Part shown: in pieces, positions 33,582-41,621 of the stretch
Numbering within the stretch: position 1 is the stretch's first letter
Layout: every line of letters starts with the position of its first letter
Assembly: GCF_009739465.1 (NCBI RefSeq)
Contig: NZ_WHOM01000062.1
Coordinates: 104,815 to 168,814 of the forward strand
Reading direction: 5' to 3'
Length of the DNA stretch: 64,000 nt
From: Streptomyces apocyni
Lineage (GTDB): Bacteria; Actinomycetota; Actinomycetes; Streptomycetales; Streptomycetaceae
Program-made: the position numbers and the translations under genes
Notes under the pieces: generated by a model
Databases searched by the model: none
Told to the model about the DNA's origin: nothing
Seen by the model: the letters and a program-made list of their open reading frames with translations, nothing else

Positions 33582-34382
33582 ATGCAGACACCGCTCCAGG
33601 GCCGCGCGCCACGCGTACTCGTCGTGGACGACGACCCCACCGTCGCCGAGGTCGTCGCGGGCTACCTCGACCGCGCTGGCTACGACGTCGACCGCGCCGA
33701 GGACGGCCTCGTCGCCCTGGCGCGCACCGCCACCCACTGGCCGGACCTGGTCGTACTCGACCTGATGCTGCCCGGCATGGACGGCCTGGAGGTCTGCCGC
33801 AGGCTGCGCGCCAAGGGACCGGTGCCGGTCATCATGCTCACCGCGCGCGGCGACGAGGATGACCGCATCCTCGGCCTGGAGATAGGGGCGGATGACTACG
33901 TCACCAAGCCGTTCAGCCCGCGCGAACTCGTACTCCGCGTCGAATCCGTACTCCGCCGCAGCCAGGCCGCCCTCGGGACCCCACGCCCCGCCGCGCACCT
34001 CGTCGCGGCCGGGCTCACACTCGACCCGGCCGCCCGCCGCGCCACCAAGGCCGACCGCGAACTGGCCCTGACCATCCGCGAGTTCGACCTTCTCACCTTC
34101 TTCCTGCGGCATCCAGGGCGGGCCTTCAGCCGGGAGGAGCTGATGCGCGAGGTGTGGGGCTGGGAGTTCGGCGACCTGTCCACCGTCACGGTGCACATTC
34201 GCAGACTGCGCGGCAAGGTCGAGGACGACCCGGCCAGGCCACGGCTGATCCAGACGGTGTGGGGGGTGGGCTACCGGCTGGACGTACCCGCGGGACCGGA
34301 CGTACCCGCAGGACCGGACGTACCCACGGACCCGCCGACCGACGAGCACCCCACGCCGCCGCACCAGACCGAGGACGGATGA
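33582..34382 (+). CDS. OmpR/PhoB-family response regulator
   Basis: A 266-residue regulator. Acidic residues DDD lie near 16-18, the phospho-acceptor is Asp60 in VVLDLMLPG, and Lys is in DYVTKPFSPREL. The winged-helix output domain includes LTIREFDLLTFFLRHPGRAF and STVTVHIRRLRGKVEDDP. The C-terminal tail has an 18-bp-unit repeat (VPAGPDVPAGPDVPTDPPTD) not expected in the family. The kinase gene begins 4 bp after the stop. The gene is divergent from the GT2 operon. Confidence 0.96.
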   Translation: MQTPLQGRAPRVLVVDDDPTVAEVVAGYLDRAGYDVDRAEDGLVALARTATHWPDLVVLDLMLPGMDGLEVCRRLRAKGPVPVIMLTARGDEDDRILGLEIGADDYVTKPFSPRELVLRVESVLRRSQAALGTPRPAAHLVAAGLTLDPAARRATKADRELALTIREFDLLTFFLRHPGRAFSREELMREVWGWEFGDLSTVTVHIRRLRGKVEDDPARPRLIQTVWGVGYRLDVPAGPDVPAGPDVPTDPPTDEHPTPPHQTEDG

Positions 34383-34386
34383 CCCC

Positions 34387-35502
34387 ATGACGGACTTCCT
34401 CGTCATCGCCCTGCTCGCCTTCCTCGGCGCGGCGATCGCGGGCCTGCTCGGCGCCGTCGCCCTGCGGCTGCTGCGGAACCACTCGCTGGTGGTGAACATG
34501 TCCGTGGTCGTCGGCGTCGCGGTCACCGCGATGCTCGCCGGGACGCTCTTCGTCTGCTGGGAGATGTTCATCTCGCCGCACGACATGACCGTGGTCAACA
34601 TCGTGGTCGCCATGTCGGCGGTCGTCTCGCTGGCCACCGCCGTCCTGCTCGGCCGCTGGGTCGTCGCCCGCAGCAACGAACTCACCCTGGCGGCCCGCTC
34701 CTTCGGCGACGGCGGCACCTTCGCCGCCCCCGACGTCCCCGCGACCGCCGAACTGGCCGCCCTGACCCGCGAGCTGGAGGCGACCAGCGCCAAGCTGGCC
34801 GAGTCGCGGGAGCGCGAGCGCGCCCTGGAGAAGTCCCGCCGCGAACTGGTCGCCTGGATCTCCCACGACCTGCGGACCCCCCTGGCCGGGCTGCGCGCCA
34901 TGTCCGAGGCGCTGGAGGACGGGGTGGCCGCCGACCCCGACCGCTACCTCCGCCAGATCCGTACCGAGGTCGAGCGGCTCAACGCCATGGTCGGCGACCT
35001 CTTCGAACTGTCCCGCATCCACGCGGGCGCGCTCACCCTCGCGCCGTCCCGGATCTCCGTGTACGACCTCGTCGGCGACGCTCTCGCGGGCGCGGACCCG
35101 CTGGCCCGCGAACACGGCGTACGGCTGGTGGGCGACCGGATCGAGCCGGTGCCGGTGGAGGTCGACAGCGGTGAGATGAGCCGCGTACTCGGCAACCTCC
35201 TGATCAACGCGATCCGCCGCACCCCCGCGGACGGCACGGTCGCGGTGGGGGCGCACCGCTCAGACGACGGGGTGGTGCTGTCCGTGACGGACGGCTGCGG
35301 CGGCATCCCCGACGAGGACCTGCCGCGTGTCTTCGACACCGGCTGGCGCGGCACCCACGCCCGGACGCCTCCGGCCGGCGCGGGCCTCGGCCTCGCGATC
35401 GTCCAGGGCATCGTCGAGGCCCACCAGGGCCGGGCCGCGGTCCGCAACGTCGCGGGCGGCTGCTGCTTCGAGGTCACCCTCCCGGCGGCGGGCCGCGCGT
35501 GA
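34387..35502 (+). CDS. HAMP-type sensor histidine kinase
   Basis: A 371-residue kinase. It has three membrane segments between residues 2 and 95 (FLVIALLAFLGAAIAGLLGA, VVGVAVTAMLAGTLFVCW, NIVVAMSAVVSLATAVLL) with little outside the membrane, then a HAMP-like linker. The phospho-His is about residue 160 in AWISHDLRTPL, followed by N-box NLLINAIRRTP, DGCGGIPDEDLPRVFD and GAGLGLAIVQGIVEAHQG. It is the partner of the OmpR-type regulator. Its likely regulon is the flanking envelope genes, by context only. Confidence 0.95.
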   Translation: MTDFLVIALLAFLGAAIAGLLGAVALRLLRNHSLVVNMSVVVGVAVTAMLAGTLFVCWEMFISPHDMTVVNIVVAMSAVVSLATAVLLGRWVVARSNELTLAARSFGDGGTFAAPDVPATAELAALTRELEATSAKLAESRERERALEKSRRELVAWISHDLRTPLAGLRAMSEALEDGVAADPDRYLRQIRTEVERLNAMVGDLFELSRIHAGALTLAPSRISVYDLVGDALAGADPLAREHGVRLVGDRIEPVPVEVDSGEMSRVLGNLLINAIRRTPADGTVAVGAHRSDDGVVLSVTDGCGGIPDEDLPRVFDTGWRGTHARTPPAGAGLGLAIVQGIVEAHQGRAAVRNVAGGCCFEVTLPAAGRA

Positions 35503-35613
35503 CAGTGGGGAGCGGGGTGGGGACCAAGGTGGGAGCAAGGTGAGACTTCAGGACAGCTCGACATCCCATATGCCGGATTTGCGCGTCCTAAACCCTCACT
35601 ATCTCCATCTCCC

Positions 35614-36675
35614 TCACCTCAACTCAGCCCCAGCGAACTCAACCATCCCTTCCCCGAACCCCACCTCCGGCTTCCACCCCAGCTCCCCCCGCAGCCGCGC
35701 CGAATCCGCCGTCACATGGCGGACGTCGCCCAGCCGGTACTCGCCCGTGACCACCGGCTCCGGCCCCCCGTACGCGGCGGCCAGCGCCTGAGCCATCTCG
35801 CCGACCGTGTGCGGCTCCCCGCTGCCCGTGTTGTACGCCGCGAACGCGCCCGGCGGCCGCTCGGCCAGGGAGTCCAGCGCCACCACGTTCGCGGCGGCCA
35901 CATCCCGCACGTGGACGAAGTCCCGGCGCTGGCCGCCGTCTTCGAAGACCCGCGGCGCCTCGCCACGGGCCAGCGCCGAGCGGAAGAGGGAGGCGACACC
36001 CGCGTACGGGGTGTCGCGGGGCATCCCCGGGCCGTACACGTTGTGGTAGCGCAGCGAGACCGCACGGCCGCCGGTCGCCCGGGCCCAGGACGCGGCCAGG
36101 TGCTCCTGCGCCAGCTTCGTCGCGGCGTAGACGTTGCGCGGGTCGACCGGGGCGTCCTCGCCGACCAGGCCGGGCCGCAACGGGGCACCGCAGCCAGGGC
36201 AGTACGGCTCGAAGCGGCCCGCCTCCAGGTCGGCGACCGCGCGCGGCCCGGGCCGGACGACGCCGTGCCGGGGGCACTCGTAACGGCCCTCGCCGTACAC
36301 CACCATCGAGCCAGCGAGCAGCAGCCGGCCGACCCCGGCCCGTGCCATCTCGGCCAGCAGCACCGCCGTACCCAGGTCGTTGCAGCCGACATAGTCGGGG
36401 GCGTCGGCGAAGTCCTTGCCGAGGCCGACCATCGCCGCCTGGTGGCACACCGCGTCCACGCCGCGCAGCGCCGCCGCGACCGCGTCGCGGTCCCGTACGT
36501 CCGCGACCGTCCAGCTCTCGGGACGGTCGCCGACGTACGCGGTGTGCGGGGCGAGCGGGGCGTGCGCGGAGGGGAGGAGGGCGTCGAAGACGAGGGCCTC
36601 GTGGCCGCACGCCCCGAGTTCCGCGACGATCTGCGATCCGATGAACCCGGCGCCGCCGGTGACTAGTACGCGCAT
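35614..36675 (-). CDS. NAD-dependent sugar epimerase/dehydratase
   Basis: A 353-residue extended short-chain dehydrogenase. It has the NAD motif VTGGAGFIGSQI at the N-terminus, catalytic YAATK (Tyr-x-x-x-Lys) near 190, and SLRYHNVYGPGMP. A Cys-rich insertion before the catalytic Tyr (YECPRHGVV and YCPGCGAPLRPG) has four Cys residues and may bind zinc, as in some UDP-glucose 4-epimerase-like proteins of actinobacteria. The substrate is probably a nucleotide-sugar for the adjacent glycosyltransferase genes. It is convergent with the two-component system. Confidence 0.9.
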   Translation of the reverse strand: MRVLVTGGAGFIGSQIVAELGACGHEALVFDALLPSAHAPLAPHTAYVGDRPESWTVADVRDRDAVAAALRGVDAVCHQAAMVGLGKDFADAPDYVGCNDLGTAVLLAEMARAGVGRLLLAGSMVVYGEGRYECPRHGVVRPGPRAVADLEAGRFEPYCPGCGAPLRPGLVGEDAPVDPRNVYAATKLAQEHLAASWARATGGRAVSLRYHNVYGPGMPRDTPYAGVASLFRSALARGEAPRVFEDGGQRRDFVHVRDVAAANVVALDSLAERPPGAFAAYNTGSGEPHTVGEMAQALAAAYGGPEPVVTGEYRLGDVRHVTADSARLRGELGWKPEVGFGEGMVEFAGAELR

Positions 36676-36789
36676 GCCAGCAGGCTAGGCCCGCGCGGGC
36701 GCCAGGCCCGTGACCCGCGGGCCGCCGTAAGGATTCCGTCATCCGGGGAGTGCGGACAACGGGCCCCGCGGTCCCGTTGAATCGGGAGC

Positions 36790-37401
36790 ATGCGAAGCGT
36801 ACGAGAGATGCTGGGGCGGCCGGTCGTGATCGGGGCGCTGGCGGTGGCCGTGCTGGGGGGCGCGTTCGGCGCGTACTGGTTCCAGCCGTGGAAGCTGTGG
36901 CAGGACGAGACCGTACGGGAGGCGCTGCCGGTCGCCGCGAGCACGCCGACCCCGGGGGCACCGGGGGCACCGGCGGGCGAGCCCGCGAAGGACACACCGC
37001 CCGCGAAGGACGCGGGCGCCGAGCCGTCCAGCGCGCCGCCCGCGGGGCCCACTGCGCTGGCCTCGGGTGAACTCATCAGCCACGAGCACACGACCACCGG
37101 CACCGCCCGCGTCCTGGAACTCCCCGACGGCTCCCGCACACTGCGCCTGGAGGGCCTGGACACCAGCAACGGACCCGACCTGCGCGTCTGGATCACCGAC
37201 GCCCCGGTCATCGAGGGCAAGGCCGGTTGGGGCGTCTTCGACGACGGGAAGTACCGCAGCCTCGGCAAGCTGAAGGGCAACAAGGGCGACCAGAACTACG
37301 CCCTGCCCGCCGACCTCGACCTGAACGAGTACACCAGCGTCAGCATCTGGTGCGACCGCTTCAACGTGTCGTTCGGGGCGGCCGAACTCGCGCGCGCCTG
37401 A
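36790..37401 (+). CDS. DM13 domain membrane-anchored protein
   Basis: A 203-residue protein with an N-terminal uncleaved membrane anchor (VVIGALAVAVLGGAFGAYW), a Pro/Ala/Lys-rich linker, and a C-terminal DM13 domain: LRLEGLDTSNGPDLRVWITD, KGNKGDQNYALP and SIWCDRFNVSFGAAEL, containing the conserved Cys. DM13 domains are thought to take part in extracellular redox or electron-transfer chemistry with a nearly invariant Cys. It stands alone before a DUF3151 gene 41 bp downstream. Confidence 0.9.
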   Translation: MRSVREMLGRPVVIGALAVAVLGGAFGAYWFQPWKLWQDETVREALPVAASTPTPGAPGAPAGEPAKDTPPAKDAGAEPSSAPPAGPTALASGELISHEHTTTGTARVLELPDGSRTLRLEGLDTSNGPDLRVWITDAPVIEGKAGWGVFDDGKYRSLGKLKGNKGDQNYALPADLDLNEYTSVSIWCDRFNVSFGAAELARA

Positions 37402-37442
37402 CGGGGTCGGGCAGGTGGCGGGCAGGTGGCAGACTTTGCCGT

Positions 37443-37862
37443 ATGACGACTCACAAGAACCTGCTCGGCGGCCCCGACCCGACCTATCTGCCGGAGAACG
37501 AAGAGGCGTACCGGCTCCTCGGCGAGGAGTCCGCGACGCCCGAGAAGGTCGCGGCGGACTTCCCCACCTTCTCGCTCGCGTGGGCGATGCTCGCGGATGA
37601 CGCCTTCGCGGCGGAGCGGGTGGTCGAGTCGTACGCCTACGCGCGCACCGGCTACCACCGTGGGCTGGACGCGCTGCGCAGGGCCGGGTGGAAGGGGCAC
37701 GGCCCGATCCCGTGGGAGCACCGGCCCAACCGTGGCTTCCTGCGCTGCCTGGCCGCGCTCGCGCGCGCTGCCGGGGCGGTCAACGAGACCGAGGAGTCGG
37801 AGCGCTGCTGGACGTTCCTGAAGGACAGCAGCGCGGAGGCGTACGCCGAGCTGAAGCAGTAG
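37443..37862 (+). CDS. DUF3151 family protein
   Basis: A 139-residue actinobacterial conserved protein with the family segments NLLGGPDPTYLPENEEA, FPTFSLAWAMLADDAF, ESYAYARTGYHRGLDALRRA and HRPNRGFLRCLAALARAA. Function unknown. It lies convergent to fbaA, a conserved arrangement in Streptomyces, with a shared bidirectional hairpin between the stops. Confidence 0.93.
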   Translation: MTTHKNLLGGPDPTYLPENEEAYRLLGEESATPEKVAADFPTFSLAWAMLADDAFAAERVVESYAYARTGYHRGLDALRRAGWKGHGPIPWEHRPNRGFLRCLAALARAAGAVNETEESERCWTFLKDSSAEAYAELKQ

Positions 37863-37873
37863 ACAGAAAGCGG

Positions 37874-37910
37874 AAGGGCCCGGTCTCCCTCGCGGGAGAC
37901 TGGGCCCTTT
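37874..37910. terminator. Bidirectional terminator between DUF3151 and fbaA
   Basis: AAGGGCCCGGTCTCCC and GGGAGACTGGGCCCTTTT form a 16-bp stem with one G-T pair around a short CTCGC loop. T runs on either side suit both convergent transcripts. Confidence 0.88.
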
Positions 37911-37924
37911 TGTCACATTGCCGC

Positions 37925-38947
37925 TTACTTCAGCTTGGTGCCCGTGGAGCGCAGCGCCGCGCACGCCTCGGTGACGCGCTTGGCCATCGACGCCTCGGCC
38001 AGCTTGCCCCAGGTGCGCGGGTCGTAGGTCTTCTTGTTGCCGACCTCGCCGTCGACCTTCAGCACACCGTCGTAGTTCTTGAGCATGTGGTCCGCGACGG
38101 GGCGGGTGAAGGCGTACTGGGTGTCCGTGTCCAGGTTCATCTTCACGACGCCGTTCTCCAGCGCGGTGGCGATCTCCTCGGCCGTGGAGCCGGAGCCGCC
38201 GTGGAAGACGAAGTCGAACGGCGACGTCTTGCCGTACTTCTCGCCGACGCCCTGCTGGAGGTCCTTCAGCAGCTCGGGGCGGAGCACGACGTTGCCCGGC
38301 TTGTAGACGCCGTGGACGTTGCCGAAGGAGGCGGCGAGCAGGTAGCGGCCCTTGTCGCCCAGGCCGAGCGCCTCGGCGGTGCGCAGCGCGTCATCGACGG
38401 TCGTGTACAGCTCGTCGTTGATCTCGTGGGTGACGCCGTCTTCCTCGCCACCGGTCGGGGTGATCTCGACCTCAAGGATGATCTTCGCGGCTACGGCCTT
38501 GGCGAGCAGCTCCTGGCCGATGGCCAGGTTGTCCGCGAGGGTCTCGGCGGAGCCGTCCCACATGTGGGACTGGAAGAGCGGGTTCTCGCCCTTGGCGACG
38601 CGCTCGGCGGAGATGTCGAGCAGCGGGCGTACGTACCCGTCCAGCTTGTCCTTGGGGCAGTGGTCGGTGTGCAGCGCGACGGTGACGTCGTACTTCCTGG
38701 CGACGATGTGCGCGAACTCGGCGAGCGCGACCGCGCCGGTGACCATGTCCTTGCTGTGCTGACCGCCCAGGAACTCCGCGCCACCGGTGGAGATCTGGAT
38801 GATGCCGTCGCTCTCGGCCTCCGCGAAGCCGCGCAGCGCGGCGTGCAGGGTCTGGGAGGAGGTGACGTTGATCGCCGGGTAGGCGAACTTGCCTGCCTTC
38901 GCCCGGTCGAGCATCTCGTTGTAGACCTCGGGGGTTGCGATGGGCAT
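37925..38947 (-). CDS. fbaA: Class II fructose-bisphosphate aldolase
   Basis: A 340-residue zinc aldolase of glycolysis and gluconeogenesis. It shows PIATPEVYNEML at the start, the zinc motif ALHTDHCPKDKLDGY, GGEEDGVTHEINDE, the second zinc His in FGNVHGVYKPGNVV and the phosphate loop FVFHGGSGSTAEE. Length and motifs match the Escherichia-type class IIA enzyme. ATG preceded by GGAGCGGAC. Monocistronic by layout. Confidence 0.97.
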   Translation of the reverse strand: MPIATPEVYNEMLDRAKAGKFAYPAINVTSSQTLHAALRGFAEAESDGIIQISTGGAEFLGGQHSKDMVTGAVALAEFAHIVARKYDVTVALHTDHCPKDKLDGYVRPLLDISAERVAKGENPLFQSHMWDGSAETLADNLAIGQELLAKAVAAKIILEVEITPTGGEEDGVTHEINDELYTTVDDALRTAEALGLGDKGRYLLAASFGNVHGVYKPGNVVLRPELLKDLQQGVGEKYGKTSPFDFVFHGGSGSTAEEIATALENGVVKMNLDTDTQYAFTRPVADHMLKNYDGVLKVDGEVGNKKTYDPRTWGKLAEASMAKRVTEACAALRSTGTKLK

Positions 38948-39084
38948 CTGTCCGCTCCTTGGATGTGCGGGTGGGGTTGCTTGGCCCTGACCGTAGGGCC
39001 CCTCACTGAGGGGGGCGACGTCATCGTCGCCCCCATCTTTCCAGACGCGGAGGATTGCTCCGGCCTGGGTGCGGACACGAATTC

Positions 39085-39116
39085 AGTCGGACTTTCGGCC
39101 CGACGTCGGTCCGACT
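39085..39116 (-). terminator. Inverted repeat after pyrE
   Basis: AGTCGGAC (39085-39092) pairs with GTCCGACT (39109-39116) directly at the pyrE stop, with a further self-complementary CCGACGTCGG inside the loop. It fits termination of the leftward pyrE transcript. The remaining 39117-38948 interval has no gene. Confidence 0.6.
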
Positions 39117-39668
39117 TCAGTCCAGGCCGAGCTCGTCCTTGGAGAAGGCGAAGAGGTACGGCACTCCGGCGCCTTCGGCGATCTTCTCGGCGGCGCCCGT
39201 GGCGCGGTCCACGATCGTCGCGACGGCCACGACCTCGGCGCCCGCCTCGCGGGCCGCCTCGACGGCGGTGAGCGGGGAGCCGCCGGTGGTGGAGGTGTCC
39301 TCGACGACCAGGACGCGGCGGCCCTCGATGCCCGGGCCCTCGACGCGGCGCTGCATGCCGTGCGCCTTGGCGGCCTTGCGTACGACGAACGCGTCGAGCT
39401 GCCTGCCGCGGGTGGCGGCGGCGTGCAGCATCGAGGTGGCGACGGGGTCGGCGCCGAGGGTGAGGCCGCCCACCGCGTCGTAGTCGAGGTCCGCGGTCAG
39501 GTCCAGCATCACCTGGCCGATGAGGGGGGCGGCAGCGCCGTCGAGGGTGACCCGGCGCAGGTCGACGTAGTAGTCGGCCTCCAGCCCGGAGGAGAGGGTG
39601 ACCTTGCCGTGCACTACGGCCTTGTCCTTGATCTGCCGCAGGAGGTCGCTGCGTACGTCGTCGCTCAT
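39117..39668 (-). CDS. pyrE: Orotate phosphoribosyltransferase
   Basis: A 183-residue type I phosphoribosyltransferase joining orotate and PRPP to give OMP in pyrimidine synthesis. The PRPP loop is RRVLVVEDTSTTGGSPLTAV, and the other family segments are SSGLEADYYVDLRRVTLDG, GGLTLGADPVATSML and RKAAKAHGMQRRVEG. The ATG at 39668 is chosen over the long upstream extension, which has no family similarity. It follows an aldose-epimerase-like gene by 35 bp on the same strand. Confidence 0.97.
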   Translation of the reverse strand: MSDDVRSDLLRQIKDKAVVHGKVTLSSGLEADYYVDLRRVTLDGAAAPLIGQVMLDLTADLDYDAVGGLTLGADPVATSMLHAAATRGRQLDAFVVRKAAKAHGMQRRVEGPGIEGRRVLVVEDTSTTGGSPLTAVEAAREAGAEVVAVATIVDRATGAAEKIAEGAGVPYLFAFSKDELGLD

Positions 39669-39703
39669 GACTGCCAGCTTAGGTCGTGCGCTCGCGCGGG
39701 TTG

Positions 39704-40510
39704 CTACAGCCGTCGCCAGGTCCAGGTCATCGCGGCTTCCAGGGGGTCGATGGGGGTGACCTGGCGGGGGTGGCTGTTCAGGCCGTTGGGTGGGCCTGAC
39801 TGAGGCTCCACGCAGACCGCTTCGGGCTGCTCGTCGTAGATCACGACCCACTGCTCGCGGCTGGTGACCTTGAGCTCCAGTTCACCCGGCCAGGTCAGGG
39901 TCACGTCGACGCCGTCCGGCATGCCGAAGCAGTCGTCCCAGGGGCCGGGGGTGGGGTCGATACGGCGGCCGGTGGGAAGGTGGTCGGGGCCGCGCTCCTC
40001 CTGCCAGCCGGGGACGAAGGCGAGCTGTACGTCCTTGCCGCCGTCGCTGAGCGCCCGCCGGAACCAGGGGTGCCAGCCCACCTGCGCCGGGAAGGAGTCG
40101 GCGTACGTCTCGATCCCGGTCCGTACGGTGAGCCCAGCGCCGTCGTCGGCCAGCTCGAAGGTCTGGGTGACGCGGCCGCGGTACGGCCAGGGCTCGACGA
40201 GGTCGTAGGTGAACGCGGCCTCGCGCTCGGTGGCGTACGCGAGGCGCCAGGCCACGTCTCTGACGGTGCCGTGCAGGGCGTGCGGCGGGTCGTTGACGGG
40301 CAGTTGGTGCGAGGTGGCGCCGTTGCGGAACTGGCCGTTCGCGGTGCGGCCGCACCAGGGGGCCATCGGGAACGAGCCGTACCGCTCGCCTTGGCGCAGC
40401 ACCTCGGTGCCGCCGATCCGCAGGCTGCTGATGCGGCAGCCGTTGGCCGGGTGCACGGTCAACTCCGCGTCGCGGGCGCGCAGGGTGATCTCGTCGTCCG
40501 GTGTAGTCAC
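39704..40510 (-). CDS. Aldose 1-epimerase-like protein
   Basis: A 268-residue galactose mutarotase superfamily protein from a GTG at 40510; a GTG at 40537 is also possible and has an AGGGG nearby. Motifs: YGSFPMAPWCGRTANGQF, the first catalytic-type His in PHALHGTVRDVAW, the second in QVGWHPWFRRAL, and a Glu in EAVCVEPQSGPPNG. It probably interconverts sugar anomers or hexose-6-phosphates. It is immediately upstream of pyrE and likely cotranscribed. Confidence 0.9.
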   Translation of the reverse strand: MTTPDDEITLRARDAELTVHPANGCRISSLRIGGTEVLRQGERYGSFPMAPWCGRTANGQFRNGATSHQLPVNDPPHALHGTVRDVAWRLAYATEREAAFTYDLVEPWPYRGRVTQTFELADDGAGLTVRTGIETYADSFPAQVGWHPWFRRALSDGGKDVQLAFVPGWQEERGPDHLPTGRRIDPTPGPWDDCFGMPDGVDVTLTWPGELELKVTSREQWVVIYDEQPEAVCVEPQSGPPNGLNSHPRQVTPIDPLEAAMTWTWRRL

Positions 40511-40567
40511 AGGCCCGACCCTACTTACTTGCTCCACTTACCCCTGCTTACTTGCGCCGCCACTTAC

Positions 40568-41479
40568 TTACCTACGCCGCCGCAGAATCCGCCCCGCGAC
40601 GATCGCCGAGGCGACCACCAGCGCGGCGGCGGGGGCGGCCCAGCGCAGGGCGTCGCTCGCGGAGACGCTGGTCGCGGGCGCCGGGATCGGGGCGTAGCGC
40701 CCACGCGGCGGCGCGTGGTCCACCTCTTCCGCGCTCCGCCCGATCATGGTCCGCCGCGCATGCGCGGCCTCGGCGGGCGGCGCCTCGGCCTCGTCGTCGT
40801 ACCGCGAGAGCGACGGCGGCGGGACCTCCGCGTCGAACACGGCCCCCACCGAGTGACCGACCCCCGTGTCATCGACCTCGGAGTCCTCGGCCCCGGAGTC
40901 CTCGGCCCCGGAGTCGTCGGCCCCGGAGTCGTCGCCCTCCGCCGCGTCATCTACGACCGGCAGGTCGTCATCAACGGCCGCAGGATCGACAACGCCCGAC
41001 GCGTCATCGTCGGCCGACCCGGCCGGGGCCGCTGGCCCACGGGCCGCCTCCGCCGCGAGGGCGGTGGCGCAGCGGTTCAGGAGGCGGCGGGTCGCTGAGT
41101 CGATGGCGGACGGGTCGAGTTCGGAGGTGCGGCCGTCCGCGGTGGTGGTCGCCGTACCGGAGAAGGTGAGGGTGGTGCCGTCGTCCGTGGGGGACAGACG
41201 GAGGGCAAGGGCGAGTTTGACGCTGCCCGTGCCGCGGGCTTCCGTGGCGTCGCCCTCGATCGTGTAGTCGCGGGGGGACTGCCGGGTGAGGCGCAGCGTG
41301 CCACGGTAGGTGATGGTGTGGCCTGCGATGCGGAGCTTCAGGCGGCCCGCGACACCCTCGCCGCCCCCGTCAGTGGCGTCGCGCTGGAGCCCAGGGATCG
41401 CCCGGGCGACCCGCGCGGGGTCCCCCAGTGCCTGCCGGAGGGGCTCTGCCGGAACCGGTACGAACGCCTCGTGCTCCAT
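40568..41479 (-). CDS. SRPBCC/CoxG-like protein with C-terminal membrane anchor
   Basis: A 303-residue protein. The N-terminal 145 residues form an SRPBCC (START-like) domain: PAEPLRQALGDPARVARAIP, GRLKLRIAGHTITYRGTLRL and TLTFSGTATTTADGRTSELD, closest to carbon-monoxide-dehydrogenase subunit G-like proteins. An acidic disordered linker with DDSGAEDSGAEDSEVDD repeats follows, then a single membrane helix near the end (APAAALVVASAIVAGRILRR). Function unknown; conserved near pyrE in Streptomyces. Confidence 0.85.
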   Translation of the reverse strand: MEHEAFVPVPAEPLRQALGDPARVARAIPGLQRDATDGGGEGVAGRLKLRIAGHTITYRGTLRLTRQSPRDYTIEGDATEARGTGSVKLALALRLSPTDDGTTLTFSGTATTTADGRTSELDPSAIDSATRRLLNRCATALAAEAARGPAAPAGSADDDASGVVDPAAVDDDLPVVDDAAEGDDSGADDSGAEDSGAEDSEVDDTGVGHSVGAVFDAEVPPPSLSRYDDEAEAPPAEAAHARRTMIGRSAEEVDHAPPRGRYAPIPAPATSVSASDALRWAAPAAALVVASAIVAGRILRRRR

Positions 41480-41621
41480 GTCAGCCGAGCCTACTCACGT
41501 ACCACCCCTTCATGCCCACGAAGCCGCGAATCCGTTCATACGCCTGGCCGAAGCGGAACCGAAAACGGAACCGGGAGCCGAAGCGGAAACGGGAGCCGAG
41601 GCCGAGCGGAAGGCGCCCCCC

